A stretch of DNA of 64,000 nt. It comes from Ovis canadensis. Its lineage: Eukaryota > Chordata > Mammalia > Artiodactyla > Bovidae. Of the stretch, positions 20,540 to 32,949 are shown piece by piece. The notes under the pieces are model-generated. The model searched no databases and was not told the DNA's origin. It saw only the letters and a program-made list of their open reading frames with translations. The stretch covers positions 6,904,501-6,968,500 of the forward strand of contig NC_091247.1 in the NCBI RefSeq assembly GCF_042477335.2, given 5' to 3'. Within the stretch, counting starts at the first letter, position 1, and every line of letters begins with the position of its first letter. Position numbers and translations under genes: made by a program.

Positions 20540-22925
20540 CTCTTCAACAACACAAGAGACGACTCTACACATGAACATCACCAGATGGTCAATACCGAAA
20601 TCAGACTGATTCTATTCTTTGCAGTCGAAGATACAGAAGCTCTATATAGTCAGCAAAAACAAGACCAGAAGCTGACTGTGGCTCAGATCATGAACTCCTT
20701 ATTGCAAAATTCAGACCTAAATTGAAGAAAGTAAGGAAAACCACTAGACCATTCAGGTATGACGTAAGTCAAATCCCTTACAATTATGCAGTGGAAGTGA
20801 GAAATAGATTCAAAGGATTAGATCGGATAGACAGATGATCTGAAAAACTGTGGATGGCAGTTTGTAACACTGTACAGGAGACTGTGATCAAAACCATGCC
20901 CAAGAAAAAGAAATGCAAAAAGGCAAAATGGTTGTCTGAGGAGACCTTACAAATAGCTGAGAAAAGAAGAGAAGCGAAAGACAAAGGAGAAATGGAAAGA
21001 TATAAGCATCTGAATGCAGAGTTCTAAAGAATAGCAAGGAGAGATAAGAAAGTCTTCCTAAACGATCAATGCAAAGAAATAGAGGAAAACAATAGAATGG
21101 GAAAGACTAGAGATCTCTTTAAGAAAATGAGAGATACCAAGGGAACATTTCATGCAAAGATGGGCACAATAAAGGACAGAAATGATATGGACGTAACTGA
21201 AGCAGAAGATATTAAGAAGAGGTGGCAAGAATACAAGAAGAACTATACAAAAAAGATCTTAATGACCCAGATGACCACAATGGTGTGATCACTCACCTAG
21301 AGCCAGACATCCTGGAATGCTAAGTCAAACGGGCCTTAGGAAGCATAATTATGAACAAGGCTAGTGGAGGCGATGGAATTTGAACTGAGCTATTTCAAAT
21401 CCTAAAGGATGATGCTGTGAAAGTGCTGCACTCAATATGCCAGCAAACTTGGAAAACTCAGCAGTGGCCACAGGACTGGAAAAGGTCAGTTTTCATTTCA
21501 ATCCCAAAGAAAGGCAATGCAAAAGAATGCTCAAACTACCGCACAATTGCACTCATCTCACACGCTAATAAAGTAATGCTCAAAATTCTCCAAGCCAGGC
21601 TTCAAAAGTACATTAACCAAGAACTTTTAGATGTTCAAGTTGGATTTAGAAAAGGCAGAGGAACCAGTAATCAAATTGCCAACATCCGTTGGATCATAGA
21701 AAAAAGCAAGAGAATTCCAGAAAAACATCTGCTTCATCAACTACACTAAAGCCTTTGACTGTGTGAATCACAACAAGCTGTGGAAAATTCTTAAAGAGAT
21801 GGGAATAGCAGACCTCTTTACCTGCCACCTAGGACATCTGTATGCAGATCAAGAAGCAATAGTTTAAACTGTTCAAAACTGGGAAGGGAGTATGTGAATG
21901 CTATATATTGTCACTCTGCTTATGTAACTTATATGCAGAGTACATCATGTGAAATGCTGGGCTGGATGAAGCACAAGCTGGAATCAAAGATTGCCGGGAG
22001 AAATATCAATAACCTCAGATATGCAGATGACACTACCCTTATGGCAGAAAGTGAAGTGAATTGAAGTCGCTCAGTTTTGTCTGACTCTTTGCGACCCCAT
22101 GGACTGTAGCCCATCAGGCTCCTCAGTCCATGGAATTTTCCAGGCAAGAATACTAGAGTGGGTTGCCATTTCCTTCTCCAGCTTTGGGATAGGGGGTTGC
22201 TAAGCATTGCCGGCAGAAAGTGAAGAGGAACTAAAGAGCCTCTTGATGAAAGTGAAGGAGGAGAGTGAAAAAACTGCTTTAAAACTCAACATTCAAAAAA
22301 ACTAAGATCATGGCATCCAGTCCCATCATTTCATGACAAATAGATGGGAAAATAATGGAAACAGTGAGAGATTTTATTTTCCTGGGCTTCAAAATCACTG
22401 CAGATGGTGACTGCAGCCATGAAGTTAAAAGACGCTTGCTCCTTGGAAGAAAAGCTATGACAAACCTAGACACATATTAAAAAGCAGAGACATTACTTTA
22501 CTGACAAAGTTCTGTATAGTCAAAGCTGTGGTTTTTCCAGTAGTCAGTTGGATCATAAAGAAAGCTGAGTGCCAAAGAATTGATACTTGTAAACTGTGGG
22601 AAGACTCTTGAGAGTCCCTTGGACTGCAAGGAGATCAAACCAGTCAATCCTAAAGGAAATCAGTCTTGAATATTCATTGGAAGGACTGATGCTGAAGCTC
22701 CAATACTTTTGGCCACCTAAGGCAAAGAACTGACTCATTGGAAAAGACCGTGATGCTGGGAAAGATTGAAGGCAGGAGAAGGGAACAACAGAGGATGAGA
22801 TGGTTGGATGAAATGGTCCATCAACGACTTGATGGATATGAGTTTGAGCAAGCTCGGAGAGTTGGTGATGATCAGGGAAGCCTGGTGTGCTGCAGTCCGT
22901 GGGCTTGGAGAGTTGGAGACTGAAC
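20540..22925 (+). mobile_element. BovB LINE, 5'-truncated, about 2.4 kb
   Basis: It opens within the C-terminal part of the apurinic endonuclease domain (VEDTEALYSQQ-like). It then runs through the reverse transcriptase: 21417-21749 encodes an open stretch with ICQQTWKTQQWPQDW, SNYRTIALISHANKVMLKI and VGFRKGRGTSNQIAN. Later blocks include CDGDCSHE-like and the 3' TGATGCTGGGAAAGATTGA and GATGAGATGGTTGGATG. Stops and frameshifts break it in several places, so it is inactive. A Bov-tA SINE is inserted at 22057-22211. The usual ACTGAACTGAACTGA tail is reduced to CTGAACGGAG. Confidence 0.93.
22057..22211 (-). mobile_element. Bov-tA SINE nested in BovB
   Basis: Antisense SINE with a 14-bp target-site duplication GGCAGAAAGTGAAG (22043-22056 and 22212-22225). 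The BovB reading resumes exactly after the second copy, so this insertion is younger than the BovB. Confidence 0.9.
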
Positions 22926-23470
22926 GGAGAGGCTGCTTGTGGGACTCCCTGGTAGGGGCAGGGCGTCCAGACTGTGGCGGAAGGGAGCCTTCCCCAGGCC
23001 AGGTTTTCACTGTCTGGTCCCTGGAGGGCAAGCATCTGGGTGGGCAGGGGCCAGATGTTTCTCTCCTGGTTGGGGCTGGGGGTGGTACTGGGAGTGGAGT
23101 GTTTGGACTCACATCAGGAGGTGGTGAAGGACAAGGTGGCAGGAACCGCCTGGAGTCCTCCTGACGCTGCACTGACCCATCAGCGCCACCTCTTTCTGCC
23201 TGTGTGCCAGGTTTGGCCCTGCCACGCACCTGCATGCCCGCCACTGGGCAGAGTTCAACCCCCTCTCCTTCCTGAAGCCGCGCTGTGGCTCCAATCCCTC
23301 GCCAAGGCCAGCGTCGAGGTCTCTTTCGCCACCTCCTGGCCACCGAGGAAACAGCCTCGGAACCCACACCCAGTGGCTGCACTGCTGAGGAGGAAGGGAT
23401 GGAATGTGGGCTGGACGGGCCGCGGGGTTCGTGGGACCAGGATGGGTTGTGGATGGAGGAGGGCGCTGTT
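22926..23470. other. Unique stretch, no gene recognised
   Basis: About 545 bp of moderately GC-rich DNA between BovB and an L1 tail. Open frames on both strands have no recognisable domain and no matching splice structure. Confidence 0.6.
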
Positions 23471-23706
23471 TTCTTTCTTTTTTTATTAATTGAAGGATAA
23501 TTGCTTTGTAGAATTTTGCTGTTTTCTGTCAAACGTCAACATGAATCAGCCATAAGTATACATGTATCCCCTCCCTTTTGAACCTCCCTCCCACCTCCTT
23601 CCCCATCCCACCCCTCTAGGTTGACAGAGAGCCCCTGTTAGAGTTTCCTGAGCCAGACAGCAAATTCCCGCTTGGCTATCTATTTTACATATGGTAATAG
23701 AAGTTG
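23471..23706 (-). mobile_element. L1 3' UTR fragment
   Basis: Poly-T-led antisense piece: AATTGAAGGATAATTGCTTT, CAACATGAATCAGCCATAAG and CCCACCCCTCTAGGTTGA, ending near ACATATGGTAATA. The same family occurs at 55826-56331. I assign it to a ruminant L1 3' end from memory. Confidence 0.65.
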
Positions 23707-23742
23707 AGGGTGCTGTTTGGAACAGGCTTTGCCTCCACAAAG

Positions 23743-24092
23743 GGGTCAGTTCAGTTCAGTTCAGTCTCTCAGTCCTGTCTGACTCTTTGCGACCCCAAGG
23801 ACTGCAGCACACCAGGCCTCCTTGTCCACCACCAACTCCCGGAGTTTACTTAGACTCATGTCCATTGAGTCGGTGATGCCATCCAACCATCTCATCCTCT
23901 GTCATCCCCTTCTCCTCCTGCCTTCAATGTTTCCCAGCATCAGGGTCTTTGCCAATGAATCAGTTCTTCGCATCAGGTGGCCAAAGTATTGGAGTTTCAG
24001 CTTCAGCATCAGTCCTTCCAGTGAACACCCAGGACTGATTTCCTTTAGACTGGACTGGCTGGATCTCCTTGCAGACTAAGGGACTCTCAAGT
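23743..24092 (-). mobile_element. BovB LINE 3' end
   Basis: Antisense copy opening with GTCAGTTCAGTTCAGTTCAG, then CTCCCGGAGTTTACTTAGAC and GTGGCCAAAGTATTGGAG-type blocks. It ends at CCTTGCAGACTAAGGGACTC. Confidence 0.9.
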
Positions 24093-24289
24093 CACGGATC
24101 TACAAACCCTGTGGGGGATGGGACCACAGGGGGATTGCAATCCCTGGGATGACTTAATCTCTCCCATCCCCACTCCCTGACTTGCACGCCCTCCCACTCC
24201 ACTAGCAGTGGTTCTGTTTCCTGGAGAGCCTGCGACTCCAAAAGGAGGCTTGCTTCTACTACACCTCCTCCTCTTGGCCTTTGAGCAGG

Positions 24290-24960
24290 CCAAGCTCACC
24301 GGCTCCGAGCCTCAGTATGTACCCCCCGCAGAGTCGCCGCGGACCGCGCCCCCCCCCCCCCCCCCCCCCCCGGCAACCCGCCAAGGAGGCCACCGGCTGC
24401 AGCGCCGCGCCGCGCCCACGCGGGGGCAGTGTTGGCCTGGCTTTGGCGCCGCCCGGCGCGGCCGAAACTTCTCAGCCTCTTGCTCAAGGGTCGGAAACTT
24501 TTCCCCTCGCGCGGCGCTGGCGCCTGGCGTCCTGCCCCCTGCGCAAGCTCTCCGCGCCGGACCGCGGACCGGGACCCCGGGGGACTCTCCCAACCCCCTC
24601 CCCCAACGACTCTTTCTCGTTTTTTGTCGTTAAAGAAAAAATCTGCTTAAGCTTGCAACAACGGGGTCAGCCGCGAGCACTGGAGATGGAGTCCCGCGTG
24701 CAGAGCACGGGGGCAGGAGTCGGGGTGTCGGGGACCCCTAGAGCTGGCGGCGGGGACCCGGCGGGCGGCCACGCGGGGTCCCGCAGCCCGGCTTGTCGGG
24801 GACCCCTCCGCTCCTCGCCCCCACCCCGCCACGCCCCGCCTCGCATCCCTTCCGCTCGCATCGTCCTCCTCCCCCGGGGCCCCCCTCCAGCCTTCCATTT
24901 CTTCCTTCCCTCTCCGCGTTCTCGTCCTCTCTCCTGTCTCCCTCCTCCACAGACACGGAT
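24290..24960 (-). promoter_or_regulatory. CpG island, candidate distal NTMT1 promoter
   Basis: A strongly CpG-rich block about 4 kb past the C9orf50 3' end. As I recall the human locus, the most distal NTMT1 start lies a few kilobases beyond the C9orf50 3' end. A minus-strand donor is present: the exon would end at 24300 and GTGAGC occupies 24294-24299. Splicing to the 3491 acceptor would put all of C9orf50 inside an NTMT1 intron. A plus-strand lncRNA start is an alternative. Confidence 0.45.
24349..24371. repeat. (C)23 homopolymer
   Basis: Twenty-three consecutive C inside the CpG island. It is likely length-variable and error-prone in assembly. Confidence 0.9.
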
Positions 24961-25056
24961 TCTGTGTCAAGAGGACCTTGAGCGGCCCCGAGCCTCCCCT
25001 CCTGCCACTGCCAGCAGAAACGCAGGGACACACGGGGACAGCCGCGGACAGGCGCC

Positions 25057-25200
25057 TGCGCGCGCGCGCGCGCACACACACACACACACACACATGCACA
25101 TAAACACACGCATCGCACACGCACAGACACATCACACACACAGGCACCACATCCCAAGACCCACACCACACAGTTAGAAACCCCACATAACGGAACACCC
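25057..25200. repeat. (CG)n/(CA)n alternating tract
   Basis: A pure GC alternation of about 17 bases runs directly into a CA run of about 22 bases. Imperfect CACA-rich sequence follows to about 25200. It borders the distal CpG island and is a classic Z-DNA-prone sequence. Confidence 0.9.
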
Positions 25201-28037
25201 ACATACCCTCCCACGGTTGGGGATCTGCCAGCGACCGCACCCCCACCTTCTGGGTGCACTTGTTGCCTGGGAGGCCGCAGATGCAGCCCCCACCGCAGTC
25301 CTCTGTAGACCTTTCCAGCAGGCCCCTGCCCCTCTGCACACAGAGCTTGGACGTGGGGTGACTAAGAAGGGGGAGGGAGGGAGGGACTTGCTTCAGGGAG
25401 GGGAGCGACCCCTCCCCAGGGCCCCCAGCGGGGTCCTTCTGGCTGGTACATTTCCACTCAGGGCTGGCACGTGGCCAGTCCCTCCTGGGCTCCAGGGAGC
25501 TGCACGGCTGGAAGGCCCCCCGGAAGCAGCTGTGGCTGGAGCTGGCCGCCCCTCCACCTCTTGCTCCCACAACCGCAGATCCCCTGAATCTCCAGAGGGT
25601 GGGGCAAGGCAGGTGGGCCACCCTCCACCCCACACACTGGTCTCTTCCGGTTCCTGTCTGCCCTCCTCAATCTGAGCCATAGTAGCACCCACCTCATTCC
25701 ACCCCCTACCCTGGACCGCCTGCCTGGGCTGTGGGTAGACCTGTGCCAAACCAGGCCTGGCGCACGGAGCTGCGGCTAGCTTGAAGGCTGGTGGGGAGGG
25801 AGGAACGCTCCCAACCCAGCGCAGAAGGAGGTGATGGGAGAAGCAGGAAAAGCACCCCTCCTTTCTCCTGGGGTCCCCCGTCACTGGGCCTCTTCACCCC
25901 CTGGAGGGCATCTTCTTAGCAAATAAGGAAACTGAGGCCCAGGGAAGTTACGGGGTCTTGTCCAGGCCGTGCCTACCGCTGGAACTGGAGCCAGGTCCAC
26001 ATGTGTCCCAGACCAGAGCCCCTTCCCCCCACTGCCACCCTCCCTCCACCCCCTCCACCTCACCATCACCACCACCAACCCAACCCCCCCCCCCACCAAC
26101 CTCCCCACCCTGGACCTTCTCTCACAACCATTCCTTGTTGGGAAACCAAAACCCAGAGAGGCTCATCGATTTCTCAAGGTCACTTTGTTTTTAAGTGTTG
26201 GAGTCAGGATTCAAATTCAGCAGGAAGAGAGGCCAACATGGGATCCTGGGCCTTCCTCTCCCCGGGGGCAAGCAGGGTGGTCTGGAGCCCCTTCCTGCCC
26301 TGGGGTCTGTCCTCCAGCACTGGGGTCCCTGGGAGGCAGGGAGAACCCCGGCAAGGCCAGGGCGGGAGAAATGTATTGGAAGGTGGCGTTTGGGGAGGCT
26401 ATGGAGACTGGCTAGTGACAGGGCTGGAGCAAAGGGTCCTGAGAGCTAGAGTCTCAAGAATTCCCTAGAAGGCGGGGCTGGGCCCACGGGGAGGCTGTGG
26501 GCCACGGGGAAGCGGGGGATGGGAGTGCTGACCCCAGGCAGGGTCAGAGAGGCAGTGGGAGTCTGAGTGTCAGGGTGGAGCCACGGAGACGCAGAACCCA
26601 GAACCCGAGAGAGCCTGCCTGCACGGGACTCCAGGGATATGAGCTGTCCCAGGGGCTCTTTCCCTTTCATCTGCAGGCAGTTCGTTGAGTACCTACTGTG
26701 CGCCACACTCATGTTGGGCCCTGAGCGCACAGTGGGCACCACACGTGCAGCCCTGCCGTCCGGAGGCTACAGTCTGCTGGGGACATGGACTCAAGTGGAC
26801 GATTGCAGGACACAGTGACAGATGCTACGTGGGGAGGCCCAGGGCTTTGGGGGCACAGGGGAGGAACCTAACCCACTGTTTGGGGCACTGGGAGGACACC
26901 TGGGCCTTGTGACGACAGGGAGGTAGAGGTGTGGTCAGACATAGAGGACCAGGGGGCGGGGCAGGGAGGCGAATGCTGTGGGCCTTGCGTCAAGGCTGGT
27001 GGCACTCTTAGCACGGGCTGGCGGGGGCGGGGGGAGTGGCAGGGGCCCAGGAGGGCTGTTGACGAGGCAGGGGGAAGGCCAGCATTTCCCCAGCCGAGAT
27101 AGACACACACCCTCCCTGCGCGTGGAGCTGCCCACTGCTCATTCCAACTGCTTCTGTCTCTGCCATTTATCCCAGCCCACCGTGTCCTCCCATCCCCTCG
27201 TATTCCTGTCTTTTGGGGTCCTGTTGTCATTCCCTCCCAAATATGCCCCAACTGACAGATGGTCTGCAGCTTCCAGGGGCTCCTGCCGAAGGCCATCGAA
27301 CCCTTCCACGGAGACAATGCATGCTGCCACCTCCAAGCAGCCCCCCAAGCCTCAACCTTCCCCTGTAAACAGCCTCAGGAAAAGGGGTGATGCTGATAAT
27401 GGTCACTGTGCCATTTGCACTCATCAGAGCCAGCTTCGGATGCTGGGTGGGGGTCAGAGCCAGAAGCAGAGACTGGACGCATCAGATGGGGTTCTGGAAC
27501 CCTCTTCAATAGTGGAACTGGGACCCAAAGAGCCAGGGGCAGCTCATCTGCCGTCTCCCATCATGAGGCCTTGGGGACCCTTAATGACTCACCCGCCAGG
27601 GTTTCCTGGGTTTATTGTCTGCACCTGGCAGTTCTGGGGACTGTGGTGACGCCCGCGAGTTCCCAGGGAGCCCCCATCTGGCTCTGGGCTGGCTTCCAGC
27701 TCCCCCAGCTGCAGGGCCCAGCAAACCTCGAAGAACCCTCTTCCAGGAACCTGCTGGCCCAGGCAGCTCGGAGCCCCTGGAGCGTGTTCTCCAGGGGGCG
27801 GTGCCTCCCACAGCCATTCCACAGTGTTAACCAGGGTGACCAGGAATCCACGTGAGTGAAACAGACCTGGGCCCTGCCCTCATGAAGCTCAGAGGCCACT
27901 GGGGACCCCAGAGGCATAGTGACAAAGCTACTGAGCAGGTCCTTGTACAGACATTGATCCAAAGACTGCCATGCGTCGAGCTTCCTGATCCGTGAAGGAG
28001 GGTGCCGCTCCCTGAAGTAGGCACGCCCTTAGCTCCA
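25200..28037. other. Intergenic, GC-rich, old relics only
   Basis: No exon is supported. MIR pieces lie at about 25915-25985 (AAGGAAACTGAGGCCCAGG) and 26150-26225, both antisense. An old element with GAGTACCTACTGTGCGCC lies near 26685-26830. A pyrimidine/CCACC-rich low-complexity patch covers 26030-26115. The rest is unique sequence in which I see nothing recognisable. Confidence 0.6.
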
Positions 28038-28251
28038 TATGTGTGTGTGTTAGTCGCTCAGTCGTGTCCCACTCTTTGCGACCCCATGGACTGTAGCCCA
28101 CCAGGCTCCTCTGTCCATGGGATTCTCCAGGCAAGAGTACTGGAGTGGGTTGCCATTCTCTTCTCCAGGGGATCTTCCTGAGCCAGCGATCAAATGTGGG
28201 TCTCCTGCATCGCAGGTGGATTCTTTACCGTTTGAGCCACCAGGGAAGCAC
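28038..28251 (-). mobile_element. Bov-tA SINE
   Basis: Antisense copy led by a short GT run, then GTTAGTCGCTCAGTCGTGTC, CAGGCTCCTCTGTCCATGGG and the tRNA B-box in reverse. It ends GAGCCACCAGGGAAGCA. Confidence 0.9.
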
Positions 28252-31200
28252 CCTTAACTCCATATTAAAGATGAAAAAACCAGGGCACAGGGAGGATAAG
28301 CCACTTTCCCAGAGTCGCACAGCTGGGCTCCAGATAAGAGGTCCATGAGAAGCGCTGTGATGAGGGAGGCGCAGGAAGGTTGCAGGGAAGCACGGGGCAG
28401 CCGCCGCCTCGAGGTGGAGGCTTCCCCTTCCAGAAAAACTGGCCCCAGCTTTCCTCTGGCCCAAAGGGGAAGGCCCAGGAGGGCAGGGCTGCAGCCAGTG
28501 TAAACAGGCGGCCCTATTGATGGTAAACTCTGCCCACACCTCAGTTCTTTGTCCTGCATTCACTCACAGAACACATTTATTGAGTGTCTACTGTGTGCAG
28601 GCTCTGGAAACAAGACAGAAGCACGTCCGCCTCAGGGAGTCCACACCTTAGGCAGCAGACACAGACGAGGGCTGGGCTCGCCGGCGAGTGACTCCTGCAC
28701 TCAGGACTCTTTCCTGAAAGGGCCCTCGGCTGGGCTCAATGCGAATATCTGGAGGTGCGTAATCAATTTTGAGCAAGGAGCCCTAGGTTTTCATGTTGCC
28801 CTGAGCCCTTGCTAACTGTGAGCTAGTCCTGGACACAGACATTAAGGAGGGCTGGCCGGAGGGTCCACAAGCTTTCTTGGAAGAGGCAGTAATAGATTGG
28901 CCTGGGTGTGGGCTTTGTCCTGACCCCAAATCCCATCCTGGGCCCCCAGATCCCTCAAGGCAGCTCCCTGGGAGCTGGGTCAGTCAGCATAAGGCAGGAG
29001 GTCAGGACCAGCAAAGCTCCCAAGGGACTTTAAAAACACCCCTGCGTGTCTGTATCGACTCAGTGATAATGCATGCCCAGCATCTGTGGGCATAAGCTGG
29101 AGCCAAAGAGAAGAAAGCCCCGCCTAGCCACCCCCCACCCAGCCCTGGTTCCTCCCACTGGGTGACACTGTTTCCTGGACACCCTCCAGAGTTATTTGCG
29201 CTGTACAAGGAAGTGCGTACATTTGTGTATTTTTGTATTGTGACACGGAATTTTTTTTTTTGGTGTGGTGTCGATTTTATTAATATATATGTTCTATATT
29301 GCACACACTTTCTGCTGTTTGTGTTCCCACTTGACAGTCTAACTAGGAACTCAGAAAAAGCTCTTTCAAGGTCATTGAATTGGAGAGATGGAGAAACTGG
29401 GACCCAGAGTGTCACAGCAAGCGTGGGGTGTTTTGGTGGCCCAGGCACAGCTCCTGGCCATGGCACCGTGATGCCCACGGTCCCTCCATGTGCTCATATT
29501 CGCCCAGGCGTTGGTGACAACCAGCCCCTCTCCTGTCCTAATTTCAAGGACTGCCGTGGAGGGAGCCAAAGCTCTACTCTGTGAAGAGGTGCTGCGAAGA
29601 TCCGAATTTCTACATGGGGCTGAGAGGTGCAGCCATCGTCTTGGGGTCACACAGCTGAACAATGGCTGAGACCTGCAAAGCGGCAGTGCCTCCCATGAGC
29701 AGGATCACGTTTCCCCAGGTGGCGGGGCGCTGCCCATTGCCATATACTCACAACCGCCCCTATGCCAGATGGGAAGGCCTTGACTTCAGCAGGTGAGAAT
29801 TGGGCGAGGGACCCTGCCAGTCTGACAAAGCTGCCAGGATGGAGCTGGCAGGAGTCCCAGCAAGGCCTGGAGGACGAGGCTGGGCCAGGTGGCCTGCTGG
29901 AGGAGGTGGGGCAGGTGTGGGTGCCTGCCCCCCAGGCCCCAGCTGCATGGAGGCTCCTGGCACGCACCCCTTGGCGGCCTGTCGCCTGAGAGAGCTGGCA
30001 TCAGCTGGTTGAATGTGCCTGGGGTTGCGATTCAGCATTTGGGTTCAAAGCCTTATTTTTGTGTTTTGTTTATTTGAAGCTTGCCTTTGAAATCTGTTTT
30101 CGTGCCTCCCCCATCCCAGAGAAGGGAACCTGTTTGGGGACAAAGCGCAGCAGTTTTCTCAGCCTTTAATATAATTCCTCCTGAGTTGAGGGCTCAGTGT
30201 CCCTGGGCACTTGTGGCCCCCGAAGTGTGGGTGCCACCGGTGGGTCTGCAGGACAGCTGGACACCCACCTGCCCAGCCAAGATGCCCCAGGCAACAGGCA
30301 GCCCAAGAAGTTGGGGGCCCTCCAAGCACTGGGGTGTCATTGACGCTGGTGAAAGGAGGCGCCACTTTGTGGGGGTGCTCATGAGACCTTCTGACGAAAG
30401 CTAAGGACGTTATCTGTCCAAAAAAATATACCCCCACACAAAGCTCTGCACTCACTTCCGGGAGCTTCCAGGATCTTCTTTGGCCCATCTGCGGACCCCT
30501 CCCTCCAGTTTCGAGCCTGTTCCTGGAGGAATCTCACCATCAGCCTTTTCGGAATAGTAAGGAACAACAATCAGTAGTAGCTAAAATTGAGCAGTTACCA
30601 TTTCGGGGGTTGTACCGCGGGGTTCCGCCGATGAACTCACATATGCCCCAGGATTGAAGGTCATTCACCAAAGGTCTGACAGCTAGTAAAGGGCTCAGCC
30701 CAGATCTAAGCCTCGCCAGTCCAGCCAGTCTGTCCTCTCAGCCTAACATATACACATGCACGAGCCTGCACACACAAATGCACGGTACCTGGCCCCTCGG
30801 GACACCTGTGGATTAGGCGAGCCGAGTGGAGAGCCCCAGGTTGCACCCGGGCTTGGGGGTCTGACCAGGGTCGGTGGCCGGGGGCCAGTCCTTGTGAAGA
30901 TCAGAGGAGATCCACCTGGAGATTTCTCTGGCTCGAGGCCAGCATGGGGGGGCTCCACCATCCAGGAAGCTGATAGTATTGTGAGGGAAGGGACCAAAGT
31001 GGGAGTCCCCCAGTGCAGACACCCCTGAGGGCCGCCATCCCAGCACAGGCAGGCGCCTCCCTTTCCTATCCCTCTTCTCTCCTTCCCTTCCATCCTCCCG
31101 GCATCCCTTCTCTCTGCTCTTCTCCTTCCCTTCCGCTTCTCCTCCCACCCACCCCCACACCTCCCGCAAACAAGGCAAACACTAGACCGTGTACAGCTCT

Positions 31201-32666
31201 GCTCTGGACACAGCCCATTTTTGAGAAGCCTGGACCCTGTCTGCAGGAGCCACGCAGTTTGCAAGCTGGCTGAGCCCACAGACCAGGTCAGACGGCCCAC
31301 TCCCCATCCCGGGCCTCTAGCTGCCCCACCCTCCTTACCCCCAGGGCAGGCAGGACAGGCCTGGGGTCTCCGTGGGCCTTCCAGGCTGGGATTTCCAGCG
31401 ACTGTGGAGTTAAGACCCTAATACTATTTCCCAACAGCTTGTGGTGGTTTAATAGAATTGAGGGTAAATCTAACTTGCAAATTTTCCCTTTTGATCTCCC
31501 TTCTTTTTTCTCTTAGTGGCTCAATAGAACTGGGTTTAGAACAGGGCTGGAGACAGCTCCCTTCTCAGTCCTGCTCCCAGCCAGCATTCTCTCGAGGAGG
31601 TCTGAAGTCCTGCGGTGCCACGGAGGTGGCTGTTAGCCTCCTCTCCCCCGTCCCACGTGGCACTGAGCTGGCCCAGGCAGGCTTCTCCAAGCTCCAACCA
31701 AGGTCCTGCCCTTCAGCCTCCCAGCTGGCTTCTCCCCTTCTCTGCAGCAAGCAGGCTTTCTTCATGCCCTCAGGACCTTTGCACTTGCTTTCCCCTCTGC
31801 CTGAAATGCTATTTCCACTAGCTTCACTGACTCCTACTTAACATCAGGTCTTAGCGTGGAAGTCTCCTCCTCAGGGAAGCCCTCCTGGATTAGCCCGGAA
31901 CCACAGTAACATAGCTGGGACACAGAGGACCACTCTCAGCAGACCCCGAGCTCTAGGAGCCCAGGGACTGAACAGGTTCCTGCCCAGACCCTGCCCCTCA
32001 GGAGCCCCCCAAGGGGCTCCCTGCGGTGTCCTGCACCTCAGTTTCCCTGCCTATAAGATGAGGGGGTGGGTCACACTCCTGCACTTGCCGTGTGATGATT
32101 CTCTGCGGCTCCCTGTGGGTTTCTGGCAAGGATCACACTCATTTCACGGTATTTGACTTCCTTGATTATCTGATTTTCCAGGGAGGAATTTTAAATCTCC
32201 GGGCTGGGGTGGCATCTGCCTGATCCCATCCCACCAGCCGGAGTACACCTGACGTCCTGGGGAGGCCCATGAAAACTGCCCTCTTGGCAGAAGAGGTCCC
32301 GCACTGAGAAACCCTGCCAGGTTCTGTGACTGTGTCGTTTGGCCCGTGAGGTCAGGGAAGAGGGTGGTGGCAGCCCCACGCCCTGGGGCCCAAGCTACCA
32401 AGGCAGGCACCGTGGCTCAGGAGCCAGACAGGCTGGGTTCAAAGTGTGACTCGGTCAGTTTTCGTGAGACTAAGGCCCACCTTTCACTTCTCTATGCCCC
32501 AGTCCCTCACTATATAATGGGCATAAAAACAGAACTTCCCAGCTGGGGTTCTTGGGTTGACCGAGATGGTTCCCTGCCTGGGCTCTGGGGTTAAAGGGCT
32601 CTTCTCTTCTCATCCCAGAGGCAGCAGCTAAGCTTCAAGTCTCTGGAGAAAAACAACAACAAACAG
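28252..32666. other. Intergenic, no gene recognised
   Basis: It contains old repeats: a TTTATTGAGTGTCTACTGTG element at about 28570-28680, MIR pieces near 28270-28340, 29370-29440 and 32035-32100, and an L2 at 31745-31905. An AT-rich island at 29190-29335 stands out from its GC-rich surroundings. A pyrimidine-rich C/T tract covers 31060-31165 on the plus strand. Open frames here lack domains and splice partners. Confidence 0.6.
31745..31905 (+). mobile_element. L2 LINE 3' fragment
   Basis: It shows GGACCTTTGCACTTGC, CTGCCTGAAATGCTATTTCC and CTCAGGGAAGCCCTCCTGGA in L2 order. Confidence 0.7.
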
Positions 32667-32930
32667 GACTTCCCCGGTGAGCCATCGGTTGCGAGTCCAC
32701 CTGCAGAGGAGGAGACACGGGGTCAGTCCCTGGTCGGGGCAGATTCCACATGCCCTTGGTGGCTAGGCCCTCCTCCACGGCTGCTGAGCCCCAGCTCTGG
32801 AGCCGGAGCTCTGCAGCAAGAGAGGCCGCGGCCTTGAGAGGCCCATGAACCAAGCTGGAGAAGGGGCACCAGCCTGCCACAACCCAAGAAAGCCGGCACA
32901 GCCACGACCCAGTGCAGCCAAAAAACGGCA
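32667..32930 (+). mobile_element. CHR-1-type SINE
   Basis: GGACTTCCCCGGTGAGCCAT opens the element. It continues through GGTCAGTCCCTGGTCGGGGC and a CCACAACCCAAGAAAGC block to GTGCAGCCAAAAAACG. It is moderately diverged. Confidence 0.75.
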
Positions 32931-32949
32931 AAAAGTCTCTGCTACTTAG

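Noticed and set aside
20784-20984. Minus-strand frame within the 20.5-kb LINE
   Set aside because: Antisense shadow of BovB.
21417-21749. Reverse-transcriptase-like frame as a host gene
   Set aside because: It is BovB LINE sequence, interrupted up- and downstream, with a nested SINE.
24281-25633. Overlapping long frames on both strands (298 and 328 residues) at the distal CpG island
   Set aside because: Low-complexity Pro/Arg/Gly and His/Thr repeats from poly-C, CG and CA tracts, on both strands at once. This is a composition artefact.
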